In this document: piece after piece, positions 9,133 to 18,875 of the stretch
Layout of the letters: the number at the start of each line of letters is the position of its first letter
Numbering within the stretch: the stretch's first letter is position 1
Source of the DNA: DATFVA01 sp963743325
Lineage (GTDB): Bacteria > Bacteroidota > Ignavibacteria > Ignavibacteriales > Ignavibacteriaceae
DNA: 64,000 nucleotides
Assembly (NCBI GenBank): GCA_963743325.1
Contig: CAVUOZ010000010.1
Coordinates: forward strand, 769,887 to 833,886
Direction: 5' to 3'
Notes under the pieces: model-generated
The model's database searches: none
Seen by the model: only the letters and a program-made list of their open reading frames with translations
What the model was told of the DNA's origin: nothing
Made by a program: the position numbers and the translations under genes

Positions 9133-10885
9133 CCGGAATATTTTCTGGACAGAAAACTTCTTTAACAGGTTGTCTGTTCTGGGAGTGAAATATATTTGTA
9201 TTTCTCCCGGTTCAAGAAGCACCCCGCTGACTCTTTCAGCCTCAGCAACTAAAAAGTTTAAATGCTTTGTTCACATCGATGAAAGAAGCAGTGCTTTTTT
9301 TGCACTGGGACTTGCTAAAGCATCAGGAAAGCCTGTAGCGATTGTAACGACTTCGGGAACTGCAGCGGCAGAGCTTTATCCGGCTATCATTGAAGCATAC
9401 CAGCAAAGAGTTCGCCTGATAATTTGTACAGCTGACCGCCCTCCTGAATTGATTGGACGCGGGGCAAACCAGACAATTAACCAGGATAATATTTATAAGA
9501 ATCATATACGATTCTACAAAAACGCAGGACTGCCGTCGGTATCTGTATCCGGCATTAGAAAAATCAGGAAACTCGCTGAAGAGGTTTATCTGAAGAGTGA
9601 AGAAGGACCGGTTCATATTAATTTTCCTTTCAGAAAACCTTTTGAACCAGATTCTTATACTGATGAAATAAGCGAGCAAGACTTAAAATTATTCAATGCA
9701 GTGAAGTCAAAAGAGACTATCCCGCAAAAAAGGAATGAAAAGTTAAATAAGAATTTATATAAAGAAATTTTGCGTGCCGTAAATGATTCTGAACAGGGTT
9801 TGATAGTTGCCGGACCAATGAAGTATGACAATGATGAAAAAAAGAAGATCCTGAAATTTGCGGAAATATTGAACTATCCGATTATTGCCGATGCCTGTTC
9901 TCAATTAAGATTTGGAAATGAGTTAACAAACGTAATTACAAATTATGAAGGATTTCTAAAAAATAGCGCCTTTATAAATTCATATAATCCTGATTTAATT
10001 ATTCAATTTGGAAGAACACCTTCATCAAAAGCCATTGAGACATATCTCGAAAAGATAAGTACAAAGAGATATATCATAAATGAATCCGGTGATTTATTTG
10101 ACCCCTGGAATAGTGCAGCGGGAGTATTCAGATGTTCCCCTTCCCTTTTCTGTGAAATTATATTAAACGATACCAGCGCGAACAATAATTCAGATAAAGC
10201 AACCTGGTTAAATAAATTTAAAGATGCCGATAACCTTTCTCAGAAAAGAAAAAATAGAATTATAGACCATTCAACTTTCCCCAATGAATGCAGAATCATT
10301 CCGGAAGTAGTTAATTCCCTGCCGGATGATACACATGTTATGATATCGAATAGTATGCCCATTAGGGATTTCGATTATTTCACACCCCGTACTGACAGAA
10401 AAATAATCATTCATTCAAACCGCGGTGCAAGCGGGATTGACGGCATTTTGTCAACTTCTCTTGGAATACAAAAAGCAATCAATAAACCTACTCTACTGAT
10501 AACAGGTGATATGGCTTTTTATTATGATATTAATGCATTATTAACGGCTGAAAAATATAGACTTCCGTTAGTCGTGGTACTTATAAATAATAATGGAGGC
10601 GGTATATTCGGGATGCTGCCTGTTTCAGAATACGGGAAAAGTTTCAGGGAATATTTTATAAGTCCCCATGATCTCGATTTTGGTTCTATTATAAAAAGCT
10701 TTAGAGGGAAACATAGATTAATCAGAAGCTGGAAAGATTTAAGAAAATCTATTACTGCGGCTTTGATGGAAAATCGATTTATGGTACTTGAAATAAAGAC
10801 TGATATAAAAACTTCTGTCAATCTCAGGAGAAAATATTTTAATGATGTCGGAAAAGTTGTCAGCAGGTACTTAAATGAGAATTAA
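9122..10885 (+). CDS. menD: 2-succinyl-5-enolpyruvyl-6-hydroxy-3-cyclohexene-1-carboxylate synthase MenD
   Basis: 587 residues, a thiamine-diphosphate enzyme that joins isochorismate with 2-oxoglutarate. The N-terminal Pyr domain starts with ISPGSRSTPLTLSASA and contains ERSSAFFALGLAKASGKPVA, where the glutamate that activates the cofactor is expected. The C-terminal PP domain shows the TPP motif from GDMAFYYDINAL to NNNGGGIFGMLP, which would bind the Mg-diphosphate. Length is normal. It overlaps menF by 11 bases and menH by 11 bases, indicating translational coupling. Confidence 0.95.
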   Translation: MKINRNIFWTENFFNRLSVLGVKYICISPGSRSTPLTLSASATKKFKCFVHIDERSSAFFALGLAKASGKPVAIVTTSGTAAAELYPAIIEAYQQRVRLIICTADRPPELIGRGANQTINQDNIYKNHIRFYKNAGLPSVSVSGIRKIRKLAEEVYLKSEEGPVHINFPFRKPFEPDSYTDEISEQDLKLFNAVKSKETIPQKRNEKLNKNLYKEILRAVNDSEQGLIVAGPMKYDNDEKKKILKFAEILNYPIIADACSQLRFGNELTNVITNYEGFLKNSAFINSYNPDLIIQFGRTPSSKAIETYLEKISTKRYIINESGDLFDPWNSAAGVFRCSPSLFCEIILNDTSANNNSDKATWLNKFKDADNLSQKRKNRIIDHSTFPNECRIIPEVVNSLPDDTHVMISNSMPIRDFDYFTPRTDRKIIIHSNRGASGIDGILSTSLGIQKAINKPTLLITGDMAFYYDINALLTAEKYRLPLVVVLINNNGGGIFGMLPVSEYGKSFREYFISPHDLDFGSIIKSFRGKHRLIRSWKDLRKSITAALMENRFMVLEIKTDIKTSVNLRRKYFNDVGKVVSRYLNEN

Positions 10886-11708
10886 ATATTCAGATATATA
10901 TCTTAATGCTAACGAACCACAAAATTTTAATAAATCTTCGTACAGCATATTTTTTCTTCATGGATTTACTGGTTCCTCAGATGACTGGGATCCGGTTCTG
11001 CCAAAGATAGACTGCGGGTTTAATAAATTTACGGTGGATCTTTTGGGACATGGAAAAAGTGATTCCCCGAATGATCCTGCACTTTACTCGTGGGAGCTTC
11101 AGGTTGAACAGCTGGATAAGGTTATAACTCAATTTACAGAGGAGAAAATTATATTGGCCGGATATTCAATGGGTGGAAGACTCGCTCTATGCTACGCCCA
11201 TACTTACCCCGAGAGAGTTCTCGGGTTAATTCTTGAAAGTGCCTCGCCCGGTATTAAAGAAAGAATGCAAAGAGAGAAAAGAATAAAAGAGGATGCAGAA
11301 CTTGCCAAATATATTTCAATGCATTCAACAAGGGACTTCATTGAGTTGTGGGTAAACAGGGAAATTTTTACTACCCAGCTCCGCTTCTCTGAAGAAAAAC
11401 GGGAAGAAATACTAAAGAGAAAGCTGAGAAATAATCAAATAGGATTAACCAATTCATTACTTGGTTTCAGTACAGGTAAAATGCCGGATCTTTATTCCAG
11501 ACTCAATGATATTAGTGCAAAAACACTGCTTCTTACCGGAGAACTCGACACAAAGTTTACCACTTTAAATAAAAATGTAGAAAAATTATTTCCCTCTGCA
11601 AAACACAAAATAATTAAAAATGCCGGACACACAATCCACCTGGAAGAACCCGAAAAATATTCAGCGGCAATTAACCTGTTTCTGAAAAATTTTATTTCCA
11701 ATAATTGA
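10875..11708 (+). CDS. menH: SHCHC synthase MenH, alpha/beta hydrolase
   Basis: 277 residues. MenH removes pyruvate from the MenD product to give 2-succinyl-6-hydroxy-2,4-cyclohexadiene-1-carboxylate. The chain has the alpha/beta-hydrolase layout: oxyanion region FLHGFTGSSDDW, nucleophile elbow GYSMGGR (Ser98), the acid in LLTGELDTKF and the catalytic His in NAGHTIHLEEP. The family is broad, but the position between menD and menB with an 11-base overlap makes MenH the clear choice. Confidence 0.9.
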   Translation: MRIKYSDIYLNANEPQNFNKSSYSIFFLHGFTGSSDDWDPVLPKIDCGFNKFTVDLLGHGKSDSPNDPALYSWELQVEQLDKVITQFTEEKIILAGYSMGGRLALCYAHTYPERVLGLILESASPGIKERMQREKRIKEDAELAKYISMHSTRDFIELWVNREIFTTQLRFSEEKREEILKRKLRNNQIGLTNSLLGFSTGKMPDLYSRLNDISAKTLLLTGELDTKFTTLNKNVEKLFPSAKHKIIKNAGHTIHLEEPEKYSAAINLFLKNFISNN

Positions 11709-11820
11709 ATATTTTACACTTGCCGCTGTATTGGATAATATTTGTTGTTGGTATATTTATTCTAACTTTCACAACTTTTAGATATTTTTATATGATACTT
11801 CTAATAATTCGAGGTAAATG

Positions 11821-12654
11821 ATGTCTTATAATTGGAAAAAAGCCGGGAAATATGAGGATATTATCTATGAAAAAATGGATGGAATTGCAAAGGTTACAAT
11901 AAACCGCCCCGAAGTGAGGAATGCATTTCGACCCGAAACCGTTATTGAAATGCATGATGCTTTTGCAGATGCCCGTGAAGATCAGAAAATCGGTGTGGTT
12001 CTGTTAACAGGGTACGGCCCCGCGAAAGACGGGACGTATGCATTCTGTTCAGGAGGCGACCAAAGAATCCGGGGAGATCAGGGATATGTTGGCAAGGATG
12101 GCGTTCCCCGGCTGAATGTGCTGGATCTCCAGAAGCTGATAAGAAGTATGCCGAAACCTGTGATTGCACTTGTTGCAGGTTATGCAATCGGAGGCGGTAA
12201 TGTTCTACACGTAGTTTGCGATTTGACGATTGCAGCCGACAATGCAATCTTCGGACAAACCGGTCCGAAGGTTGGGAGCTTTGACGGAGGTTTTGGTTCA
12301 AGTTATCTTGCAAGAATTGTTGGACAAAAGAAAGCCAGAGAAATCTGGTACCTGTGCGATCAATATAATGCGCAGCAAGCATTTGATATGGGATTGGTGA
12401 ATAAAGTAGTACCGGTTGAAGAACTTGAAAAAACAGGAGTTGAATGGGCGAACAAAATTCTGGAAAAAAGTCCGCTTGCAATCAGGTTATTAAAATCGGC
12501 ATTTAATGCCGAACTCGACGGACAAGCCGGGATTCAGGAACTCGCGGGTAATGCAACATTGTTATATTATATGAGTGAAGAAGCACAGGAAGGTAAGAAA
12601 GCTTATATGGAAAAAAGAAAACCTGATTTTAATAAATTTCCGAAACTGCCATAA
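11821..12654 (+). CDS. menB: 1,4-dihydroxy-2-naphthoyl-CoA synthase MenB
   Basis: About 277 residues of the crotonase superfamily; it closes the second ring of the naphthoquinone by Dieckmann condensation of succinylbenzoyl-CoA. Conserved pieces are TINRPEVRNAFRPETV, the SGGDQ loop, GYAIGGGNVLHVVCDLTIAA for the oxyanion hole, and GQTGPKVGSFDGGFGSSYLA, which is diagnostic for MenB. Two ATG codons stand in tandem at 11818 and 11821; GAGG at 11811-11814 gives the better spacing to the second. A 109-base gap separates it from menH, the largest in the cluster, so an internal promoter is possible though I see no clear box. Confidence 0.95.
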   Translation: MSYNWKKAGKYEDIIYEKMDGIAKVTINRPEVRNAFRPETVIEMHDAFADAREDQKIGVVLLTGYGPAKDGTYAFCSGGDQRIRGDQGYVGKDGVPRLNVLDLQKLIRSMPKPVIALVAGYAIGGGNVLHVVCDLTIAADNAIFGQTGPKVGSFDGGFGSSYLARIVGQKKAREIWYLCDQYNAQQAFDMGLVNKVVPVEELEKTGVEWANKILEKSPLAIRLLKSAFNAELDGQAGIQELAGNATLLYYMSEEAQEGKKAYMEKRKPDFNKFPKLP

Positions 12655-12665
12655 AAGAAGGATGA

Positions 12666-13562
12666 ATGGAATCACAATCAGACAGACCAACTAAATTAGA
12701 AAGCTGGATAATTGCAAGCAGACCGAAAACTCTTTTTGCGGCAATAGTTCCTGTATTTGTAGGCTCGGGAGTGGCTATTAGCGAAGGCATTTTTATACCG
12801 CTCTACTCGCTTGTTGCCCTGCTCTGCTCTATCCTCATTCAGATTGGAACCAATTACACAAACGATCTTTATGACTACACTAAAGGTGCTGATAATGAGA
12901 AACGAAAAGGCCCGCGGAGAGTCCTTGCAAGCGGTTTAATTTCAGTCAATGAAATGAGGTTCGCTATAGTACTTACATTCCTTATTTCATTTCTCCTTGG
13001 TCTTTATCTTGTGCAGGTTGGCGGATGGATAATACTGGCAGTCGGCGTGTTCTCAATTATAGCCGGTATTGCCTATACTGCAGGTCCCTTCCCTCTTGCT
13101 TACAATGGACTGGGAGATATTTTTGTATTCGGATTTTTTGGAGTTATTGGAACTGTTTTCACTTACTATCTTCATTCACATCATTTTAATTTCGTTTCTC
13201 TTCTTGCTTCAGTTCCGGTGGGTTCTCTAGTTACTAATATTCTCGTGGTTAACAATTACCGTGATATTGAAGAAGACCGTGCGGCCAATAAGAACACTCT
13301 TGCCGTTAAAATGGGAAGAACTTTTACCCGTTATCAGTTCATCTTCCTGATCGTAATCTCATTCCTGACTCCCCTGGCTCTCTTTTTGTTTTTTGATTAT
13401 AATGCATGGATTTTCCTCCCTTACTTTACTGTTCCGTTTGCCGCTAAGGCTGTAAAAATGATTACTACTCTTGAAGGAACTGACTTAAATAAAACTCTTG
13501 AGCTTACTGCAAGATTATCCGCCCTATTCGGTATTCTGTTTTCTGCCGGACTTGCATTGTGA
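12666..13562 (+). CDS. menA: 1,4-dihydroxy-2-naphthoate polyprenyltransferase MenA
   Basis: 298 residues, an integral membrane UbiA-type prenyltransferase with about eight hydrophobic segments, attaching the polyprenyl tail to dihydroxynaphthoate. The two Asp-rich motifs expected for binding the Mg-diphosphate are visible: NDLYDYTKGADNEKRKGPRR near residues 65-85 and RDIEEDRAANKNTLAVKMGR near 200-220. The start KLESWIIASRPKTLFAAIVP is typical of MenA. It starts 11 bases after menB and its stop overlaps the GTG start of menC (GTGA). Confidence 0.93.
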   Translation: MESQSDRPTKLESWIIASRPKTLFAAIVPVFVGSGVAISEGIFIPLYSLVALLCSILIQIGTNYTNDLYDYTKGADNEKRKGPRRVLASGLISVNEMRFAIVLTFLISFLLGLYLVQVGGWIILAVGVFSIIAGIAYTAGPFPLAYNGLGDIFVFGFFGVIGTVFTYYLHSHHFNFVSLLASVPVGSLVTNILVVNNYRDIEEDRAANKNTLAVKMGRTFTRYQFIFLIVISFLTPLALFLFFDYNAWIFLPYFTVPFAAKAVKMITTLEGTDLNKTLELTARLSALFGILFSAGLAL

Positions 13563-14587
13563 CGAACCTTGAACTGACATATTCACCATATAGCATCAAA
13601 TTAAACAACCCATTTAAAACCTCTCTGGGTGAAATCAGAGAAAGAAAAGGGTTTATAATTTCATTAAAGAGTTCATCAACAGCAGAAGGGATTGGGGAAG
13701 CTGCCCCCCTGCCTGAATTTGGATCTGAGAGTTATGAAGATGACGAGAGAGTCTTAGAAGATATTCGGCTTAAGCTTAAGCTGGATTTAAATAACCTGGT
13801 TCCTTCAATCGAGGAAAGTCTTTCCGATTTTAATCATCTTCCTGCATTACGAAGCGGAGTTGAACAGGCAATACTTAATTTAATATGTTTGGAAAGAAAA
13901 ACTACTCTAAGTGAACTATTTAACGTCCCGGTCGCAAGGAATATAAGCGTAAACGGCATTATAGGATTATTGGACAAAGATGAAGCGGTAATTAAAGCTA
14001 AGGAATTAAAGGCTGCGGGATTCCGCACCATAAAAATAAAGGTTGGGAGAAAGAATTTTGAAGATGATTTTGAGATAATCAAAAATATAAGAATTGAAAC
14101 GGGGAAGAATATTAATCTGCGCCTTGATGCTAATGGTAAATGGAATACTAACAAGGCTGCCAGCTATCTGAAGAAATTGGAACAATTTGATATTGAATAT
14201 ATTGAACAGCCTGTAAATTCAATCAGTAATTTTGCTGAGATTAGTAAAGGAACTGCTATTCCGCTGGCTGCTGATGAATCTCTGCGAAGCTATAAGGATG
14301 CTACAAACATTATTAATAATAACCTCGCTCCTGTATTAATTCTCAAACCAATGATGCTGGGCGGTCTCACTACTGCAATGAAAATAATTAATGAGGCAGA
14401 AAAAAAAGATTTAAAAATTGTAATAACTTCATCATTTGAGACCTCCATAGGGAGGTCTATCGCCGTGTTTACGGCAGGCATACTAAAAAAGCAAACAGCC
14501 CACGGACTGGCCGTTACAGATTACTTTAAAGATACTATAGTAAATGATCCCTTCCCCGTGAACAACGGGATCATAAAGATCGGATGA
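13559..14587 (+). CDS. menC: o-Succinylbenzoate synthase MenC
   Basis: 342 residues of the enolase superfamily; dehydrates SHCHC to o-succinylbenzoate. The barrel shows the expected acid/base Lys pair in KIKVGRK, metal ligands in RLDANGKWN, the Glu in EYIEQPV and the Asp in LAADESL, and the second Lys in VLILKPMMLGG. It starts with GTG, overlapping the menA TGA stop as GTGA, and its own stop overlaps the menE ATG by four bases. The related N-acylamino acid racemases have the same motifs, but the cluster context is decisive. Confidence 0.93.
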   Translation: MTNLELTYSPYSIKLNNPFKTSLGEIRERKGFIISLKSSSTAEGIGEAAPLPEFGSESYEDDERVLEDIRLKLKLDLNNLVPSIEESLSDFNHLPALRSGVEQAILNLICLERKTTLSELFNVPVARNISVNGIIGLLDKDEAVIKAKELKAAGFRTIKIKVGRKNFEDDFEIIKNIRIETGKNINLRLDANGKWNTNKAASYLKKLEQFDIEYIEQPVNSISNFAEISKGTAIPLAADESLRSYKDATNIINNNLAPVLILKPMMLGGLTTAMKIINEAEKKDLKIVITSSFETSIGRSIAVFTAGILKKQTAHGLAVTDYFKDTIVNDPFPVNNGIIKIG

Positions 14588-16044
14588 AAATGACGGTAAT
14601 TGAAGAAATCCGTAAAAAAGATTTAATGGCGGAAAACAATCACCCCGCCATTATAACATCTTTGACCACTATTTCTTATAAGGAACTTAAGAATAAAATT
14701 CAGGCTACGGCAGCATATTTAAATTCACTCGGTGTAAAACAAAATACTAAAGCAGCAATTCTCAGCGGTAATAATCCTGATTGTGTTATATATATTCTGG
14801 CTATATGGAGTTTAAATGCATGTGTCATTCCGCTTAATATTCAATTATCAGACGCAGAGTTAACTGATATTTTGAATTTTTCCGATGCAGAATTTCTTTT
14901 TTTGGATAACGATGTAAAAAGAAACATTCCGCTGAAAATACCACGGGAAGCTTTCATTCAGGCTGCCGGAAAACCAAAATACTTTAGAGGGCCGGGAATG
15001 AATCCGGATGGAATTTCGCTGATTATGTATACTTCCGGAGTAACCGGAAAGCCAAAGGGTGTAATGCATACACTCAATGATCTGATAAACAGTGCTGATA
15101 ATAGCCAGTCATTATTATCTCAAACTCAAAAAGACAGGTGGCTTGCCAGTCTTCCGTTTTACCATATTGGCGGCCTATCTATTTTAAGCAGGACATTCAG
15201 GTTTGGTTCCACACTTATTATTCCTGATTCGCTAAAGCACACAGATCTAAGAAACGCATTGGACAATTTTAATCCCACTCTTTCATCAATGGTTTCAACA
15301 CAATTAAATAGATTAATTGAAACGAACTGGAAACCGGGAAAGGAATTAAGAAATATTCTCCTTGGCGGAGGATTTGTTGATGAAGAATTGATTAAGGAAG
15401 CGGTTTCAGCTGGTTGTATTATTTCGAATGTTTACGGCTCTACTGAAACCTCAGCATTTGTTACCGCAAACAACCCGGAAATGGTTAAGCTCAAACCCTT
15501 ATCAGCCGGAAAAGCGCTCGGAGAAAACAAAATATTTATTGCCGATGAAGAATTAAATCAGGTTGAACCGGGAACACCCGGTGAGATTCTTGTAGAAGGA
15601 AATTCTTTATTTCATGGGTACTACAAGGATGGAGAATCCACAGGTCAGAAATTAATTGACGGCAAGTATCGCACAGGTGATATAGGATTCATTGATGAAG
15701 AGGGAGATCTTTTTGTTCAGGCCAGAAGAACAGATTTGATTATTACCGGTGGTGAAAATGTTAATGCTCTTGAGGTTGAAAACGTCTTAAATAAAATGTC
15801 CGCTATAGGTGATAGCTGTGTGTTCGCTTTGCCCGATAAAGAATGGGGACAGATAGTTGCTGCAGCTGTGGTTTTGAAAAATAAAATCTCACTTATTGAG
15901 ATAGCAGAATTTATGAAAGGAAAAATTGCCAGTTACAAAATCCCTAAAAGGTTTTTTCCTGTCGATAAGATTCCAAAGTCATCTCTCGAAAAAATAATGA
16001 GGGAAAAAGTTAAAGAGGAAATTGAAATTTTAATAAATCTTTAA
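14584..16044 (+). CDS. menE: o-Succinylbenzoate-CoA ligase MenE
   Basis: 486 residues, an ANL-superfamily adenylate-forming enzyme activating succinylbenzoate with ATP and CoA. The signature loop MYTSGVTGKPKG, the substrate/adenylate motif VYGSTETSAF, the hinge region YRTGDIGF and the C-terminal catalytic Lys in KSSLEKIMR are all present. Start ATGAAAATG overlaps the menC stop. It closes the plus-strand men operon and faces a minus-strand thioesterase gene 30 bases away. Confidence 0.94.
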   Translation: MKMTVIEEIRKKDLMAENNHPAIITSLTTISYKELKNKIQATAAYLNSLGVKQNTKAAILSGNNPDCVIYILAIWSLNACVIPLNIQLSDAELTDILNFSDAEFLFLDNDVKRNIPLKIPREAFIQAAGKPKYFRGPGMNPDGISLIMYTSGVTGKPKGVMHTLNDLINSADNSQSLLSQTQKDRWLASLPFYHIGGLSILSRTFRFGSTLIIPDSLKHTDLRNALDNFNPTLSSMVSTQLNRLIETNWKPGKELRNILLGGGFVDEELIKEAVSAGCIISNVYGSTETSAFVTANNPEMVKLKPLSAGKALGENKIFIADEELNQVEPGTPGEILVEGNSLFHGYYKDGESTGQKLIDGKYRTGDIGFIDEEGDLFVQARRTDLIITGGENVNALEVENVLNKMSAIGDSCVFALPDKEWGQIVAAAVVLKNKISLIEIAEFMKGKIASYKIPKRFFPVDKIPKSSLEKIMREKVKEEIEILINL

Positions 16045-16073
16045 GTTTAAGGAATAATATTACTTCGGTAACC

Positions 16074-16485
16074 TCAAAGGTTAACGGAAAGATGTTTGGA
16101 TAGATTATTTTTCACATCGGGATCAATCGGGGTTTTCTTCCATTCCTTCTTATCTACAAATATATGAACAGTTTTTACCTCATTAGTTACCTTATTGCCT
16201 TCATTTTTACAGATGTACTTAAGCTCAAATGAACTTTCTTTAAGCTGACTTACAGAAACCTCAACTGTAATTATATTTCCCGGCTTTAAAAGGAAGTAAA
16301 AATTCGCCTTCGGTATGGATTATAGGCACAGCATAGTTTTTATTATTCCAGTAATCGGATTTTAGATTAAATGATCTTATCAAATCTTCATAAGCGGAAT
16401 GGCAAATTTCGAATATCCTTGCGAAAAATATTATTCCTGCGGGATCACAATCATAAAAGTTTATAGTCTTTTGAAATTTATGCAT
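16074..16485 (-). pseudogene. Hotdog acyl-CoA thioesterase with a frameshift; MenI candidate
   Basis: The N-terminal part (from the ATG at 16485) carries the 4-hydroxybenzoyl-CoA thioesterase signature NFYDCDPAGIIFFARIFEIC, including the catalytic Asp. The frame stops after GEFLLPFKAGKYNYS, but shifting by one base within GGGAAATAT near 16282-16288 restores a normal hotdog C-terminus (IITVEVSVSQLKESSFELKY to the stop at 16074). One extra A in a short A run explains it, so this may be a read error in an intact gene. The men cluster otherwise lacks the DHNA-CoA thioesterase step (MenI), and a hotdog thioesterase 30 bases beyond menE is a strong candidate for it. It lies five bases downstream of the nitrilase gene on the same strand. 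Confidence 0.8.
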
Positions 16486-16490
16486 GGTTT

Positions 16491-17252
16491 TCAGATTAGT
16501 CTAATATCATTTAAAAAAGGAAGATTATTTTTAACTTCATCTGCTTTTTCTTTAAGCACTTCAGCCGAAACAATTTTTTCTTCCGAGGGAACAGAAATAA
16601 TTTCATTGCCCATTGGATCTATTATGCTGCTGAAACCGGGATATTTCAGCTTCGGATCATCCCCCACCCTGTTTACGCCCAGCACGTAACACTGGTTTTC
16701 TATTGCTCTTGCTCTTAGTAAGGTTCTCCAGTGTTCAATCCTGGTATCAGGCCAGTTGGCAATTACCACGATCATATCGACTTTCTTCTTAGCATACTGT
16801 CTGTATAGCTCAGGAAACCTGAGATCATAGCAAATCGAAAGTCCCGTGCTGAAATCATTGATTTTTGTAATTACTGTGTCCTCACCTTTTGAATAATTCT
16901 TATCTTCGGTTGAATATGAAAAAGGATGCATCTTCCTGTATGATTTCACAAGCTTGCCTTCGGGACTTATATGCAGGAGTGCATTGAAAAATTTCTTTTC
17001 ACTCTTTTCAATAAAACCGGCAAGGATATGCGCAGAATATTTTTGTGCGGTCTCAGAAAAAAAGGAAAAACTCTCACCGGTAAGTTCTTCGGCAAATTCT
17101 GACGCTTTCATTGTAAAACCTGTGAGTGTCATCTCAGGAAATACCAGCAGATCCTGTTTCTCATAATTATGCGATAAAAGCCAGGTTATTTTATCGCTGT
17201 TCATCTTTTTGTTTTCCCATTCGGGACTATATTGTACGAGTCCTACTTTCAT
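16491..17252 (-). CDS. Omega-amidase-like carbon-nitrogen hydrolase (YafV/Nit2 type)
   Basis: 253 residues from the ATG at 17252; a GTG at 17267 would add five residues, but TTGGAAATC just before the ATG looks like the ribosome site. Nitrilase-superfamily catalytic triad: Glu in LVFPEMTLTGF, Lys in SYRKMHPFS and Cys in LSICYDLRFPELYR. The HPFSYSTEDKNYSKG stretch and short length fit the YafV/Nit2 group, which hydrolyses 2-oxoglutaramate or deaminated glutathione as metabolite repair. It precedes the thioesterase by five bases; the pairing does not itself suggest a shared pathway. Confidence 0.85.
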   Translation of the reverse strand: MKVGLVQYSPEWENKKMNSDKITWLLSHNYEKQDLLVFPEMTLTGFTMKASEFAEELTGESFSFFSETAQKYSAHILAGFIEKSEKKFFNALLHISPEGKLVKSYRKMHPFSYSTEDKNYSKGEDTVITKINDFSTGLSICYDLRFPELYRQYAKKKVDMIVVIANWPDTRIEHWRTLLRARAIENQCYVLGVNRVGDDPKLKYPGFSSIIDPMGNEIISVPSEEKIVSAEVLKEKADEVKNNLPFLNDIRLI

Positions 17253-17701
17253 GATTTCCAAGCTCACTTATCTTTTAATTTTTTTTGATTAATTCAACAT
17301 TTTATTCCATGTTCAGAATGTAAATTACATTTTCTGTTAATCTAAAAAAAGAGAAAGATATTATAGTAAAAAAAATCTTTATCTATTTAGTCATTCCGAA
17401 TGTTTTTCTTTAATTGTTTAAAGTGCAAGTGTACATATGATTAAGACCCTGATGAGTAGTGAAAAAGTAACTGATATTTTTTCATTTAGCTTTAATGCAG
17501 ATAATCTGCCATAGATAATTCCGATATTTGAACCCGAAAATCCTGCTGAAGTAAACCGTTAAAACGGTTAAGCTGAATAGGTATGCTTTATCAATCGGAT
17601 AAAACCCATCGAAAGTAACCCGCTCCACAATGTAATTGCATTGGTATTTTATTATTTTAACACATTAATTTAATAATCAAAAATTCCCTGGTTTATAACT
17701 T
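17253..17701. other. Intergenic region, no feature seen
   Basis: About 430 AT-rich bases between the divergent nitrilase and asd genes. It must hold both promoters, but I see no TAnnTTTG box with proper -33 spacing and no structured RNA I recognise. Confidence 0.3.
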
Positions 17702-18748
17702 ATGAGTTCTGATAAAATTCCCGCTGTTGTTCTTGGTGCTACAGGGAGTGTGGGACAAAAATTCATTTCACTGCTGGCTAATCATCCCTGGTTTGATGTA
17801 AAAATGGTTGCTGCCTCAGATAAATCTTCCGGAAAGAAATATAAGGACGCCGTAAACTGGATTCTTAATGATCCCCTTCCTGAAAAAATTGGTGAGCTTG
17901 AAGTTCAGAATTGTGTGCCTGATAAAAATATTCACGTTGCATTTTCCGGACTTGATTCAAGCGTGGCGGGTGAGATTGAAGAGGACTTTGCAAATGCCGG
18001 GTATACAGTAGTTTCAAATTCTAAAAATCACCGGATGGATAAGTTTGTTCCTCTCCTTGTGCCGGAAATAAACCCTGATCATCTTAAATTGATAAAGAAA
18101 CAGAAGTATAATAAAGGCTGTATTGTCACAAATCCTAATTGTTCTGCAATCGGTCTCGTGCTGGCACTGAAACCACTTGTTGACAGGTTCGGAGTTGAAT
18201 CAGTGAATGTGGTTACTATGCAGGCGGTTTCGGGGGCCGGATATCCGGGAGTGTCCAGCCTTGATATAATCGATAATGTGATCCCGTTTATCGGCGGCAG
18301 TGAAGAAGATAAAATTGAAACCGAACCTAATAAAATTTTTGGGACTATCAGTGAAGACGGAATAAAATACCTCGACATAAAAATAAATGCACAATGCAAC
18401 AGGGTCAGCGTGGTGGATGGACATACGGAATGTGTCCAGGTAAAATTTAAAAAGAAAACGGGCATTGCAGAAATTTTAGATGCATGGAATTCATTTTCAG
18501 GAGATGCACAGGAAGAGAATCTGCCTTCCGCCCCATTAAAGCTAATTTATTATTTCCACGAAAAAAATTACCCCCAGCCTAAGATTCACAGAAATATCGA
18601 CAAAGGAATGGCAGTTTCTATTGGCCGGTTAAGGGAGGATAAATTTTTCGACTACAAATTCGTTATACTCTCTCATAATACTATTCGCGGAGCTGCAGGA
18701 GGTGCACTTCTTTGTGCTGAATTGATGAAGGTTCAGGGCTACATCTGA
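17702..18748 (+). CDS. asd: Aspartate-semialdehyde dehydrogenase
   Basis: 348 residues. Reduces aspartyl phosphate to aspartate semialdehyde with NADPH, the branch point to lysine/diaminopimelate, threonine and methionine. N-terminal nucleotide motif VLGATGSVGQKFI, catalytic Cys147 in TNPNCSAIG and catalytic His241 in VDGHTECV. The overall pattern (long NPNCSAIGLVLALKPL helix, NRVSVVDGHTE) is the archaeal/fungal type rather than the E. coli type. It stands alone between a divergent gene and the kinase at 18876. Confidence 0.93.
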   Translation: MSSDKIPAVVLGATGSVGQKFISLLANHPWFDVKMVAASDKSSGKKYKDAVNWILNDPLPEKIGELEVQNCVPDKNIHVAFSGLDSSVAGEIEEDFANAGYTVVSNSKNHRMDKFVPLLVPEINPDHLKLIKKQKYNKGCIVTNPNCSAIGLVLALKPLVDRFGVESVNVVTMQAVSGAGYPGVSSLDIIDNVIPFIGGSEEDKIETEPNKIFGTISEDGIKYLDIKINAQCNRVSVVDGHTECVQVKFKKKTGIAEILDAWNSFSGDAQEENLPSAPLKLIYYFHEKNYPQPKIHRNIDKGMAVSIGRLREDKFFDYKFVILSHNTIRGAAGGALLCAELMKVQGYI

Positions 18749-18875
18749 AAAACAGCCGAAAAACACGAATTATTTCCCTCACTTCTCAGGATTGAGAAAA
18801 ATTATTTGTATTTTTACTATCCAAAAATCGATATAGGTTTGTGCTGTTAAAATTCCCTATAAGGTATTAAAGTAA

